A stretch of 25,429 nt of DNA, taken from the NCBI GenBank assembly GCA_959018045.1, contig CAUEJN010000011.1, positions 1 through 25,429 of the forward strand. The letters run 5' to 3'. Positions 14,807 to 20,852 of this stretch are shown here, piece after piece. The notes below the pieces were generated by a model that did no database searches, had not been told where the DNA came from, and was given only the letters and a program-made list of their open reading frames with translations. Source of the stretch: an uncultured Butyricicoccus sp. GTDB lineage: Bacteria; Bacillota; Clostridia; Oscillospirales; Butyricicoccaceae. Positions within the stretch are counted from its first letter, which is position 1; each line of letters opens with the position of its first letter. A program made the translations under genes and the position numbers.

Positions 14807-14847
14807 AGGAGGTGACGGGGCGGGTCGAACCGCCCCACCCATTTATG
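14807..14847 (+). promoter_or_regulatory. Ribosome site separated from start codon by a hairpin
   Basis: AAGGAGG (14807-14813) is 31 bases from ATG 14845, too far in linear terms. Between them GGGGCGG (14817-14823) and CCGCCCC (14830-14836) form a 7-bp stem with a 6-base loop. Folded, the effective gap is about 11 bases, so the stem would bring the ribosome site to the start. Confidence 0.6.
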
Positions 14848-15060
14848 CCAATCGAAGTAATCGTTGCAGGCATGAGCCTGCTGGGCACGCTGGCGGGCAC
14901 GTTCGGCGGCATCCTGATCTCCTCCAATCTGACCAACTACCGCATCGAGCAGCTGGAGAAAAAGGTCGCGGAGCACAACAAGGTGGTCGAGCGCACCTAC
15001 AAGCTGGAGGGCCAGATGCTTGAGGTGCAGCACGACATCCGCGACCTGAAAAATATGTAA
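14845..15060 (+). CDS. XhlA-like / DUF7365-type membrane protein of lysis cassette
   Basis: 71 aa. Residues 4-26 form a membrane helix (VIVAGMSLLGTLAGTFGGIL). Residues 31-70 are a coiled coil with the recurring phage motif NYRIEQLEKKV...NKVVERTYKLEGQM and HDIRDLK. In PBSX the matching gene xhlA works with the holin. The in-frame GTG at 14812 lies within the ribosome site, so ATG 14845 is preferred; see the hairpin-spaced ribosome site. Confidence 0.8.
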   Translation: MPIEVIVAGMSLLGTLAGTFGGILISSNLTNYRIEQLEKKVAEHNKVVERTYKLEGQMLEVQHDIRDLKNM

Positions 15061-15082
15061 AATCGGAAGGAGCGTACATAGT

Positions 15083-15352
15083 ATGAATTGGAAAGTAAGA
15101 ATCAAAAACCCGGTATTTTGGTTGCAGATCATCGTCGGCGCATTCGCGACCGCGCTGGCCTATGCCGGGCTGACGGCGGCCGACATGACGACCTGGGCAG
15201 GCGTTTGGGAGATCATCCGCGGCACGGTATCGAACCCGTACTGCCTGTGCCTGATTGCGTCGAATATCTGGTCGGCGCTCAACGACCCGACCACCAGCGG
15301 CCTGACCGACAGCGACCGGGCGAAAACCTACGAGAAACCGCTGGAGGAGTGA
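15083..15352 (+). CDS. Phi-LC3 family holin
   Basis: 89 aa. N-terminal WKVRIKNPVFWLQIIVG and C-terminal DPTTSGLTDSDRAKTYEKP are the clear signature of Phage_holin_1 (phi LC3 type). Two hydrophobic segments lie at about 11-32 and 50-66. It forms membrane lesions that release the amidase at the end of infection. AAGGAG precedes the ATG; the amidase starts 4 bases after the stop. Confidence 0.95.
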   Translation: MNWKVRIKNPVFWLQIIVGAFATALAYAGLTAADMTTWAGVWEIIRGTVSNPYCLCLIASNIWSALNDPTTSGLTDSDRAKTYEKPLEE

Positions 15353-15356
15353 GCAC

Positions 15357-16178
15357 ATGGGCATCCCATTTGTACCCGCGCACAGCTCGAATTTTAGGGC
15401 TGGCCGCGCCGCGTCCATCCAGTGGATTGTTGTACATTACACCGCCAATGACGGCGACACGGACGCCGGAAACGCGCACTATTTTCAGGGCGCGAACCGC
15501 GGCGCGTCGGCACACTATTTCGTGGACGAGGACAGCGTGACGCAGTCTGTCCGCGACAGCGACACCGCGTGGCACTGCGGCTCGGAGACGGGCTATTATT
15601 ATAACGCCTGCCGCAACGCCAACAGCATTGGCATCGAGATGTGCAGCGACAAGCAGGGCGGTAAATATATCCTGACTGAGGCGACGGTGGCGCGTGCCGT
15701 CGCGCTGGTGCGCTCGCTGATGGCGAAATATAATATCCCGGTGAGCCGGGTGTGCCGCCACTACGACGTGACGCACAAGGCGTGCCCCGAGCCGTGGGTG
15801 CGCAACCCGCAGCTGTGGGAGGATTTCAAGCGGCGGCTGGCCGCTAAGGAGGACGACGAAGTGGTAGAGAAAAAGGACGTGCTGCTGGACGGCAAGGCGT
15901 ACAGCTGCGAGTGCATTGAGAAGGACGGCTATAATTTCGTCAAGATGCGTTCGCTGTCGCAGGCAGGGTACAGCGTGGTGTTTGACGCCGCACGGCAGAT
16001 GCCTGCCATCACTGCGCCGCAGTGCCGCACCTTCGTGCCGGAGGGCGGGGAGGACGTGCAGGATGCCATCGACCTGATCCGGGAGCGCTGCGGCCTTGAG
16101 GAGCAGACGATGGACTATCTCCTGCGCTACCAGTACGGCGACGACCTGCTCAAAAAACTGGCGGCAGGTATGGAATAG
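15357..16178 (+). CDS. Endolysin: N-acetylmuramoyl-L-alanine amidase (Amidase_2)
   Basis: 273 aa. Residues 18-155 are an Amidase_2/T7-lysozyme-like domain: zinc ligands H27 (WIVVHYTA), H135 and C143 (CRHYDVTHKACPEPW), and catalytic-type E94 (SIGIEMC). It cleaves the amide bond between MurNAc and L-Ala. Residues 174-225 (VLLDGKAY...GYNFVKMRSLSQAGYSVVFDA) are a copper-amine-oxidase-N-like stalk domain often attached to such lysins, perhaps for wall binding. The last 40 residues are helical. There is no signal peptide, so export depends on the holin. Confidence 0.95.
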   Translation: MGIPFVPAHSSNFRAGRAASIQWIVVHYTANDGDTDAGNAHYFQGANRGASAHYFVDEDSVTQSVRDSDTAWHCGSETGYYYNACRNANSIGIEMCSDKQGGKYILTEATVARAVALVRSLMAKYNIPVSRVCRHYDVTHKACPEPWVRNPQLWEDFKRRLAAKEDDEVVEKKDVLLDGKAYSCECIEKDGYNFVKMRSLSQAGYSVVFDAARQMPAITAPQCRTFVPEGGEDVQDAIDLIRERCGLEEQTMDYLLRYQYGDDLLKKLAAGME

Positions 16179-16197
16179 CGTGTTCAATTTGGACACG
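16179..16197. promoter_or_regulatory. Palindromic operator-like site, copy 3
   Basis: CGTGTTCAATTTGGACACG starts on the base after the amidase stop codon and ends just before the terminator stem. It differs from the site at 752-770 only in the central base. Confidence 0.55.
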
Positions 16198-16230
16198 GAA
16201 AAGCCCGGGGCATTAAGCCTCGGGCTTTTC
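16198..16230. terminator. Bidirectional terminator between lysis genes and leftward operon
   Basis: A 13-bp stem, GAAAAGCCCGGGG (16198-16210) with CCTCGGGCTTTTC (16218-16230), one G-T wobble, 7-base loop, ending in TTTT on either strand. It ends both the rightward late operon and the converging leftward operon, whose last codons (EKPEA) lie inside the stem. Confidence 0.9.
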
Positions 16231-16974
16231 ATGTTCTTGGAGGAATTTTTGAAAATAATCTTCTTCGGCTCGGGCGCGGGCTTTCGCCGCGTCCTCGATC
16301 GTATTGTACAATCCGATGTATTTTCCATTTATGGTGAGCTGCCATTTCCCTTTGTGCCAGCTGACGCCTGGTATGCCTGATTGCGGATTTTTTCTCACCA
16401 TTTTTGATATAATTCGTTCTGGTTTGGCGCGCCCTCGTTTAACATCCGCAACCGCTTGATTGCGTCGTTTTTGCTCTTTGGCGCATTCTGGAGAACAAGT
16501 GACGGTGGGCGTATGAGACAAAATCAGATTCCCGCACACTGCACATACGCGACGGTTTGCGCGCATTTCCGCTTTCCTTGCGATATTTTCATCGCGGTGT
16601 TCTCGGGCGTATACACGTTTGGCGGACTTGACGTTTTCTGACACTATCGTGTGCGAGCAATCCTTGCAGTATCTCTGCCGAGAACTGTTTACAATGTATT
16701 GTTTCCCACAGTTCTCGCAGATATCAACACTTCCGAGCGGGCGTTGGGTTCCGCTCTTCTTGTGTCGTCGATCGGCTTCTCGCCGAGCTGTTGCTTGGCA
16801 GTTAGAGCAGTATTTGCTGCGGGGATAACCGACAAATGTTGCTCCGCACAATGCACAAACCTTGTTGCACATCACGTTGCGTCGTGATGCACTGGCGCAA
16901 TCCGGACAAAGATAGCTGTCAGGGCTGCTGGTGCAATAGATTTTCCCGCATTTCTTACAGATATGTTTCCTCAT
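16213..16974 (-). CDS. Four-zinc-finger protein with C-terminal AP2 DNA-binding domain
   Basis: 253 aa. Four treble-clef or ribbon-like Cys4 units: C6/C9-C23/C26, C40/C43-C56/C59, C86/C89-C103/C106 and C144/C147-C160/C164, each followed by a basic stretch. Residues about 200-243 (SGIPGVSWHKGKWQLTINGKYIGLYNTIEDAAKAR) form an AP2 domain, known from plant ERF factors and phage homing endonucleases. I see no HNH or GIY-YIG nuclease motif. The ATG overlaps the HTH gene's stop (ATGA), so it is coupled third in a leftward operon. Likely a DNA-binding protein, perhaps a regulator or a homing-enzyme relic. Confidence 0.78.
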   Translation of the reverse strand: MRKHICKKCGKIYCTSSPDSYLCPDCASASRRNVMCNKVCALCGATFVGYPRSKYCSNCQATARREADRRHKKSGTQRPLGSVDICENCGKQYIVNSSRQRYCKDCSHTIVSENVKSAKRVYAREHRDENIARKAEMRANRRVCAVCGNLILSHTPTVTCSPECAKEQKRRNQAVADVKRGRAKPERIISKMVRKNPQSGIPGVSWHKGKWQLTINGKYIGLYNTIEDAAKARARAEEDYFQKFLQEHEKPEA

Positions 16975-17309
16975 AACAGACCATCCGCCAAGCCGCAGAG
17001 CCGGGCGAGCATGAGACGGACATAGTCCGCGCAGCCGCCGCGCTGCTCCCAGTTGATGACTGTGTGGCGAGGGATGCAAAACGCCTCGGCAAATTTGCCT
17101 TGGGAAAGACCTGTTGTGTGGCGGATGTCCGCCACGGACATATGGGCTAAATCCCATATGCGTCCGCACAGCTCGGCGCGGGCTGCAAGTGCGTATCCGT
17201 CGGCCTCGTCCTCCCAGATGGAGGACAAGGCCCAGTCGGACGCGAATACGTCGCGGTTGACATCTGTGAGGGCGGCGGCCCAGATGGTTGAGAAAATTTT
17301 GCTATCCAT
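16971..17309 (-). CDS. HTH regulator, Aca-like position
   Basis: 112 aa. The N-terminal 55 residues are helical and acidic (IWEDEADGYALAARAELCGRIW). Residues about 58-91 are a helix-turn-helix (SVADIRHTTGLSQGKFAEAFCIPRHTVINWEQ). This is the XRE type, but placed C-terminally as in antitoxin or Aca-like regulators. AAGGAGG lies before the ATG. It is the second gene behind a promoter embedded in a 49-bp palindrome, so autorepression is the natural guess. Whether it is an anti-CRISPR-associated type regulator is inference from layout only. Confidence 0.75.
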   Translation of the reverse strand: MDSKIFSTIWAAALTDVNRDVFASDWALSSIWEDEADGYALAARAELCGRIWDLAHMSVADIRHTTGLSQGKFAEAFCIPRHTVINWEQRGGCADYVRLMLARLCGLADGLL

Positions 17310-17320
17310 GTGTTTCCTCC

Positions 17321-17578
17321 TTACACATTGCAGGCGATCGCGTCGGCGATTTCCTGCATGGTCATGTGGGTTTCGGTCTCGGCGACCTTGATAATCGCGG
17401 GGTCGTCGTACTCAGTCCAGGAATTGTGGCCGATGCTGACTTGATCGACCGTCCAGACCTCGCCGGAATCCCGATTGTAAAAGATTTCGGTGTAACCGCC
17501 GCTGCGCGAGTTCCAGTTGCAGGTTTCGCCGCTGGCTTTTTTGAGACCCTTGATTTTGAGGTTATGAGTATTCAACAT
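17321..17578 (-). CDS. 85-aa protein of unknown function, first gene of accessory operon
   Basis: Starts MLNTHNLKIKGLKKASGETC, has an aromatic beta-rich core (WNSRSGGYTEIFYNRDSGEVWTVDQVSIGHNSW), and ends in a helix (MTMQEIADAIA). No membrane segment; probably cytosolic. ATG 17578 is preferred over the GTG at 17587, which touches the AAAGG ribosome site. It is first behind a tightly controlled promoter, followed by an HTH gene 11 bases on, and lies between lysis genes and integrase, the usual place for cargo such as anti-defence proteins. I do not recognise its family. Confidence 0.72.
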   Translation of the reverse strand: MLNTHNLKIKGLKKASGETCNWNSRSGGYTEIFYNRDSGEVWTVDQVSIGHNSWTEYDDPAIIKVAETETHMTMQEIADAIACNV

Positions 17579-17630
17579 GTCGGTCACCTTTCTTCACTCC
17601 GTAAAGTGTTTATCTCTTTTCTATGCTCTT

Positions 17631-17659
17631 ATTATATACCCATTTAGCTTATAAGTCAA
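17631..17659 (-). promoter_or_regulatory. Promoter of leftward accessory operon
   Basis: On the minus strand: TTGACT (17659-17654), 17-base spacer, TATAAT (17636-17631). The whole spacer lies inside the left arm of the 49-bp palindrome, so a dimer bound there would block RNA polymerase. Confidence 0.85.
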
Positions 17660-17683
17660 TAACTTATAAGCTAAATGGGTATA
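17635..17683. promoter_or_regulatory. 49-bp perfect palindrome operator
   Basis: Two perfect 22-base arms (17635-17656 and 17662-17683) separated by 5 bases. Each arm contains CTTATAAG, itself an 8-bp palindrome (17648-17655 and 17663-17670), giving two binding half-sets 15 bases apart. It covers the spacer and -35 of the leftward promoter. It is most likely the operator of the HTH protein encoded at 16971-17309. Confidence 0.85.
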
Positions 17684-17806
17684 AAAATGGGAAAATAAAA
17701 TTTGTGCAATATGCCGTGCCGCGGGTGCATGGGCTGGACAGGGAAAAGACTACGCACAGAGATATATAAATAATATCTGTATTTGAGATTAGGCGGGCCG
17801 AATTGC
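17684..17806. other. Noncoding segment between operon promoter and integrase end; possible attP
   Basis: There is no ORF with a ribosome site here. Imperfect inverted sequences occur around 17704-17733 (ATGCCGTGCCGCGGGTGCAT region) and 17756-17780 (ACAGAGATAT/ATATCTGT). Large serine recombinases commonly have their attP next to their own gene, and this gap lies at the junction of lysis-side and integrase-side genes. The attachment site is suggested by position only; no core can be defined without the bacterial attB. Confidence 0.3.
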
Positions 17807-17836
17807 AAAAGCAGATAGCGGGTGCTATCTGCTTTT
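17807..17836. terminator. Terminator after serine recombinase
   Basis: A 13-bp perfect stem, AAAAGCAGATAGC (17807-17819) and GCTATCTGCTTTT (17824-17836), loop GGGT. It is flanked by A-runs and T-runs on both sides, so it can work in both directions. It directly abuts the recombinase stop codon (17836-17838). Confidence 0.88.
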
Positions 17837-19305
17837 TATGCATAGTATTGTATCACAAAATGGCCGTTTTTGCGATCAAAAATAATCTGACGGACGAATC
17901 CGCGCAGGATCTCGTTCTGCTCGGCGGGATCGCCGTCCGGGTCTTTCAGCTTTTCGAGGTCGGCTGCGTGGGCGGCGGCGAACTCGGCGGGGGAAATTGG
18001 TTTGCTGGGCGGCGGTGCACTTTCCCGCAGCGTGGTGATGCGCTGCTCGATAGCGGCCTTGCGCTGCCGGTATTCCTCCAGCGTGTCCACGCCCGCCTCG
18101 TAGGCCTCGCGGATGCGCTCGAGCTTCTGCTCCTCGCGGGCGATCTGCCGTGCGAGCAGCTCGGCGCTGTTATCGCTTTGGATCTGACGTCCGTCTGCGG
18201 ACAGGATGCCGAAATCCAGCCGCCGGAAATCGTCGGTGATCTGCTCGAGCACGGACTCGGTGAGCTTGGCAATCTGGATGCTGTGCGACTCCGGGCAGCG
18301 GCCGCGTGCATAGTTGTGGCATTGCAGCGACGGCCCGCCCTTGCTGTCTGCCCGGCCTTTCTGTCGGGTGAGTGTTGCTCCGCAGCACGAGCACCGCACC
18401 AGCCCTTTGAGCGCAAACGGCTTGCCGTCCTCGCGGGCATAGCGTCCATGCCGCCGCTCGCGTTCGTCCAGCATGGTCTGCGCCTGGTCGTACAGTTCGC
18501 GCGGCACCAGCGGCTCGTGTCCGCCGTCCATAGTGATGGTATCGGGATTGTCCCACACGCGGCGCGTGCGGCCGGTCGGCGTCCAGCGCACCTTGCCAAT
18601 ATAAACCGGGTTGCGCAGGATGTACTTGATGCCACGGTTGTCGATCGGGTTGCCGAACCGGCTGCGCACGCCCAGCGCGGTCAGCTCGTGCGAGATTTGC
18701 AGCAGGCCGCGGCCGCCGACAAAGTCCTCGTAGATCTTGCGCACGATAGGGGCGGTATCAGGGTCGGGGACATACGCGCCATCCTGCATACGGTATCCGA
18801 TCGGCGCGTAGGTGTTGGGCCGCCCAGCCTTGGCGCGCTGGGTCATGCCGCGGCGCACTTCCTCGGCAAGGTTGATCGAATAATATTCGTCCATCGCTTC
18901 AATCATGGCTTCGATCAGAATGGACATTTTGTCCTCGCCGATCGGCTCAGAGACCGACACAACCTCGATGCCCAGATCACGGCGCAGCATGGATTTGTAC
19001 AGGATGCTGTCCTCGCGCGAGCGGGCGAAGCGGCTGAACTTCCAGAGCAGCAGCACGTCGAACGGCTTGGGCTTGAGTTTGGCGGTGCCGATCATGCGGT
19101 TGAACTCGGTGCGCTTTTTGGTAGAGCGGCCGCTGCGGCCTTCCTCCTCCATGAAGATGTATTCTTCCGGCACGATGATGCCGTTTGCTTTGGCGTAGGC
19201 TTGAATCTTTTCGAGCTGGGACTCAGGCGAGTATTCCAACTGATCGTCGGTCGATACTCGGATGTAGGCCGCGCCGATGCGCAGCTCGGGGGTAGGGGAT
19301 GGCAT
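17836..19305 (-). CDS. int: Large serine recombinase (phage integrase)
   Basis: 489 aa. Catalytic resolvase domain at 10-155 with nucleophile S18 in AAYIRVSTDDQ, plus RFARSREDS and LIEAMIEAMDEYYSINLAEEVRRG. Recombinase domain at about 165-285 (PIGYRMQDG...ILRNPVYIGKV). Zinc ribbon with C305/C308-C329/C337. Coiled coil at about 375-430, used for synapsis and directionality. It joins attP and attB in one direction without host factors; excision would need a partner protein. AAGGAGG precedes ATG 19305. A perfect SOS-type box lies 31 bases upstream of the start. Confidence 0.96.
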   Translation of the reverse strand: MPSPTPELRIGAAYIRVSTDDQLEYSPESQLEKIQAYAKANGIIVPEEYIFMEEEGRSGRSTKKRTEFNRMIGTAKLKPKPFDVLLLWKFSRFARSREDSILYKSMLRRDLGIEVVSVSEPIGEDKMSILIEAMIEAMDEYYSINLAEEVRRGMTQRAKAGRPNTYAPIGYRMQDGAYVPDPDTAPIVRKIYEDFVGGRGLLQISHELTALGVRSRFGNPIDNRGIKYILRNPVYIGKVRWTPTGRTRRVWDNPDTITMDGGHEPLVPRELYDQAQTMLDERERRHGRYAREDGKPFALKGLVRCSCCGATLTRQKGRADSKGGPSLQCHNYARGRCPESHSIQIAKLTESVLEQITDDFRRLDFGILSADGRQIQSDNSAELLARQIAREEQKLERIREAYEAGVDTLEEYRQRKAAIEQRITTLRESAPPPSKPISPAEFAAAHAADLEKLKDPDGDPAEQNEILRGFVRQIIFDRKNGHFVIQYYA

Positions 19306-19335
19306 GGGTGCAGCCTCCTTTTTTGTCAGATTTTA

Positions 19336-19347
19336 GAACATTTGTTC
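19336..19347. promoter_or_regulatory. Putative LexA/DinR (SOS) box upstream of integrase
   Basis: GAACATTTGTTC, a full match to the GAAC-N4-GTTC core of Gram-positive LexA sites. On the minus strand it directly precedes TAAAAT, a possible -10 for the integrase, so LexA could block that promoter. The -35 is weak. Confidence 0.6.
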
Positions 19348-19367
19348 GGTTTATGGGGTGTAAAAAT

Positions 19368-19403
19368 GCAGACCACAAGGAACAGTGTTCGGTTGTGGTC
19401 TGC
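19368..19403 (-). terminator. Terminator of coiled-coil gene
   Basis: An 11-bp stem, GCAGACCACAA (19368-19378) with TTGTGGTCTGC (19393-19403), and an inner GAAC/GTTC stem. On the minus strand it is followed by CATTTTTACA. It separates the coiled-coil and upstream genes from the integrase promoter region. Confidence 0.88.
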
Positions 19404-19413
19404 TTCTGGTTTA
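19385..19413. repeat. Direct repeat copy A flanking coiled-coil gene
   Basis: A 29-base segment beginning GTGTTCGGTTGTGGTCTGCT. It matches 19719-19747 at 25 of 29 positions. It includes the 3' arm (in plus-strand terms) of the terminator. Confidence 0.75.
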
Positions 19414-19698
19414 CTACGCTTTTTTCAGTTCGGCAACGTCACGGGACAGGGAGCGGATCACGGTCTTGAGCAGATCGACTTCCTCCTCCAGCGCTTCGAC
19501 ACGGGACTTGGGCGCGAGGGTTTCCATCAGCGCCTTTTGTCCTTCCGCCAGCGCGTCGAGGCGGGGGACGATGGTGTTTTCCAGTATGATCTCGGTTTTT
19601 GTCTGCCGCTCATTGAGGCTGCCCATGCGGCGGTCCAGTTTTTCGAGCATTTCGCCGTGCTTTTCGAGCAGCGCTAAAACCCTTTCTTCGTTTGTCAT
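19414..19698 (-). CDS. 94-aa coiled-coil protein next to integrase
   Basis: Starts MTNEERVLALLEKHGEMLEK and is helical throughout, with heptads (VEALEEEVDLLKTVIRSLSRDVAEL); no membrane segment or HTH. ATG 19698 has AAGGAGG 9 bases upstream; the GTG at 19707 touches it. It is leftward and upstream of the recombinase, with its own terminator between. It could be a small regulator or directionality factor, but no family is recognised. It is flanked by a 29-base direct repeat, suggesting it was inserted as a cassette. Confidence 0.75.
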   Translation of the reverse strand: MTNEERVLALLEKHGEMLEKLDRRMGSLNERQTKTEIILENTIVPRLDALAEGQKALMETLAPKSRVEALEEEVDLLKTVIRSLSRDVAELKKA

Positions 19699-19718
19699 GT
19701 GGGACACCTCCTTGCATG

Positions 19719-19747
19719 GTGTTCGGTTGGGGTCTGCTGGTGGTTAT
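19719..19747. repeat. Direct repeat copy B flanking coiled-coil gene
   Basis: 25 of 29 identical to 19385-19413. It corresponds to one half of the terminator without its partner arm, lying directly after the HsdR_N-like gene's stop codon. Confidence 0.75.
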
Positions 19748-20823
19748 AGGTAACGGTTAAGGACCTCTACCAATTGGTCTTTATAGGAGTTCAACTCATA
19801 TATATCCTGCAAGGAATGTTTAATGTCCTTTTTGTTTTCGTCTGGAATAATTAGCAGCTTTTGACTGCCTGTAAGACGCAGTCGGCAAATCCATTTACGA
19901 GTATTCCCCTTATAAAGTATGTTGATGTAGGATTCCGTGTCTTTGTATGTAATATCCGAATGCGGTACAATGTCACTAAGCATATTCTTAACGATAAAAT
20001 ATGCCTCCAATTCCTCTTCTGTTGTGACGATTGCGGATTTCTTGGCCGGTGCAGATTCTTCGGCTGCTTCTGTGTTAGCTTCTTTTTGCTGTTCGGCAGG
20101 GATGCTGAGTTCAGACGAACCAAGCGCAGTCTTGAGCTTTTCGTTCAGCCGCTCGCTGATAAAGTCATTGAGCGACTTCTTCACGATGGGGCGGAATTTT
20201 TCAATCACAGATTGGGTTTTGGGGGAGGAGTACACATCTTGCAGGAACAGTCTCACAAAATCATCAGAGGGAGACTCCAACTGTGCATTCAGAATATCCC
20301 GGAACTGATTTGCATACTTCAAGCGTGATGCGGTATCAAAAATTGTATCAATGTCAAAAACAGCCTTGCCGAATTTCTTCAACTCCGGCACCTGATTGTC
20401 CTTTATGTCCAGCATATTGACTTCAAGGAAAGGCGTTTCATCCATACGGTTCGCATCTTCCAGATCCGTATAGAAGCGATAAATAATACCGTTAGTGAGG
20501 ATAGCAAACTTGGCAGTTGTTGTGCCAAAGTAGCGGAATAATTGCGAGTCGTGCTTTTCAAGATTCTCCGATGCAGCCTTGCATTCTACAAGAATGGCAG
20601 GCGCATCATTCATAATAATAGCATAATCGACCTTTTCGCCTTTTTTGATGCCTACATCGGCAGTATATTCGGGGACAAATTCCTGCGGGTTAAAAACATC
20701 ATAGCCCAGCATAGCGAAAAAAGGCATGATAAGTGAGGTTTTGGTTGCTTCTTCGGTGGCGACTGCGTCCTTTAAGGATTCGACGCGCTTGGAAAACTGT
20801 TTTACCTGATCAATGAAATCCAT
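19744..20823 (-). CDS. Stand-alone HsdR N-terminal-like nuclease (PD-(D/E)XK)
   Basis: 359 aa. Residues 1-170 match the HSDR_N type I restriction nuclease domain: ATEEATKTSLIMPFFAMLGYDVF, then the active-site set D66 (KVDYAII) and E80-C81-K82 (ILVECKAA), then LFRYFGTTTAKFAILTNGI. The helicase/translocase part of true HsdR is absent. Residues 240-262 are a low-complexity Ala/Glu/Lys linker. Residues 265-359 form a second beta-rich domain (YINILYKGNTRKWICRLRL). GC is much lower than in the late genes. Proteins like this occur in prophage lysogeny regions; a role in defence against other phages is inferred. Confidence 0.82.
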   Translation of the reverse strand: MDFIDQVKQFSKRVESLKDAVATEEATKTSLIMPFFAMLGYDVFNPQEFVPEYTADVGIKKGEKVDYAIIMNDAPAILVECKAASENLEKHDSQLFRYFGTTTAKFAILTNGIIYRFYTDLEDANRMDETPFLEVNMLDIKDNQVPELKKFGKAVFDIDTIFDTASRLKYANQFRDILNAQLESPSDDFVRLFLQDVYSSPKTQSVIEKFRPIVKKSLNDFISERLNEKLKTALGSSELSIPAEQQKEANTEAAEESAPAKKSAIVTTEEELEAYFIVKNMLSDIVPHSDITYKDTESYINILYKGNTRKWICRLRLTGSQKLLIIPDENKKDIKHSLQDIYELNSYKDQLVEVLNRYL

Positions 20824-20852
20824 AAGTCTTTCCCCCTGTTGTTAGGTTATGT

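Noticed and set aside
14812..14844. GTG start extending the XhlA-like protein by 11 residues
   Set aside because: The GTG is part of the AAGGAGG(TG) ribosome site itself and has no upstream site of its own.
13726..15132. Minus-strand frame of 468 codons crossing several lysis and fibre genes
   Set aside because: It crosses four unrelated rightward genes with good ribosome sites; no plausible product.
16213..16974. AP2 protein considered as an HNH homing endonuclease
   Set aside because: Zinc-binding Cys pairs are present but no HNH His/Asn pattern or GIY-YIG motif was seen.
17803..19677. Long plus-strand open frame (624 codons)
   Set aside because: It is antisense to the serine recombinase and coiled-coil genes, which have clear domains and ribosome sites; its composition (His/Val/Ala-rich) is that of a GC-rich shadow frame.
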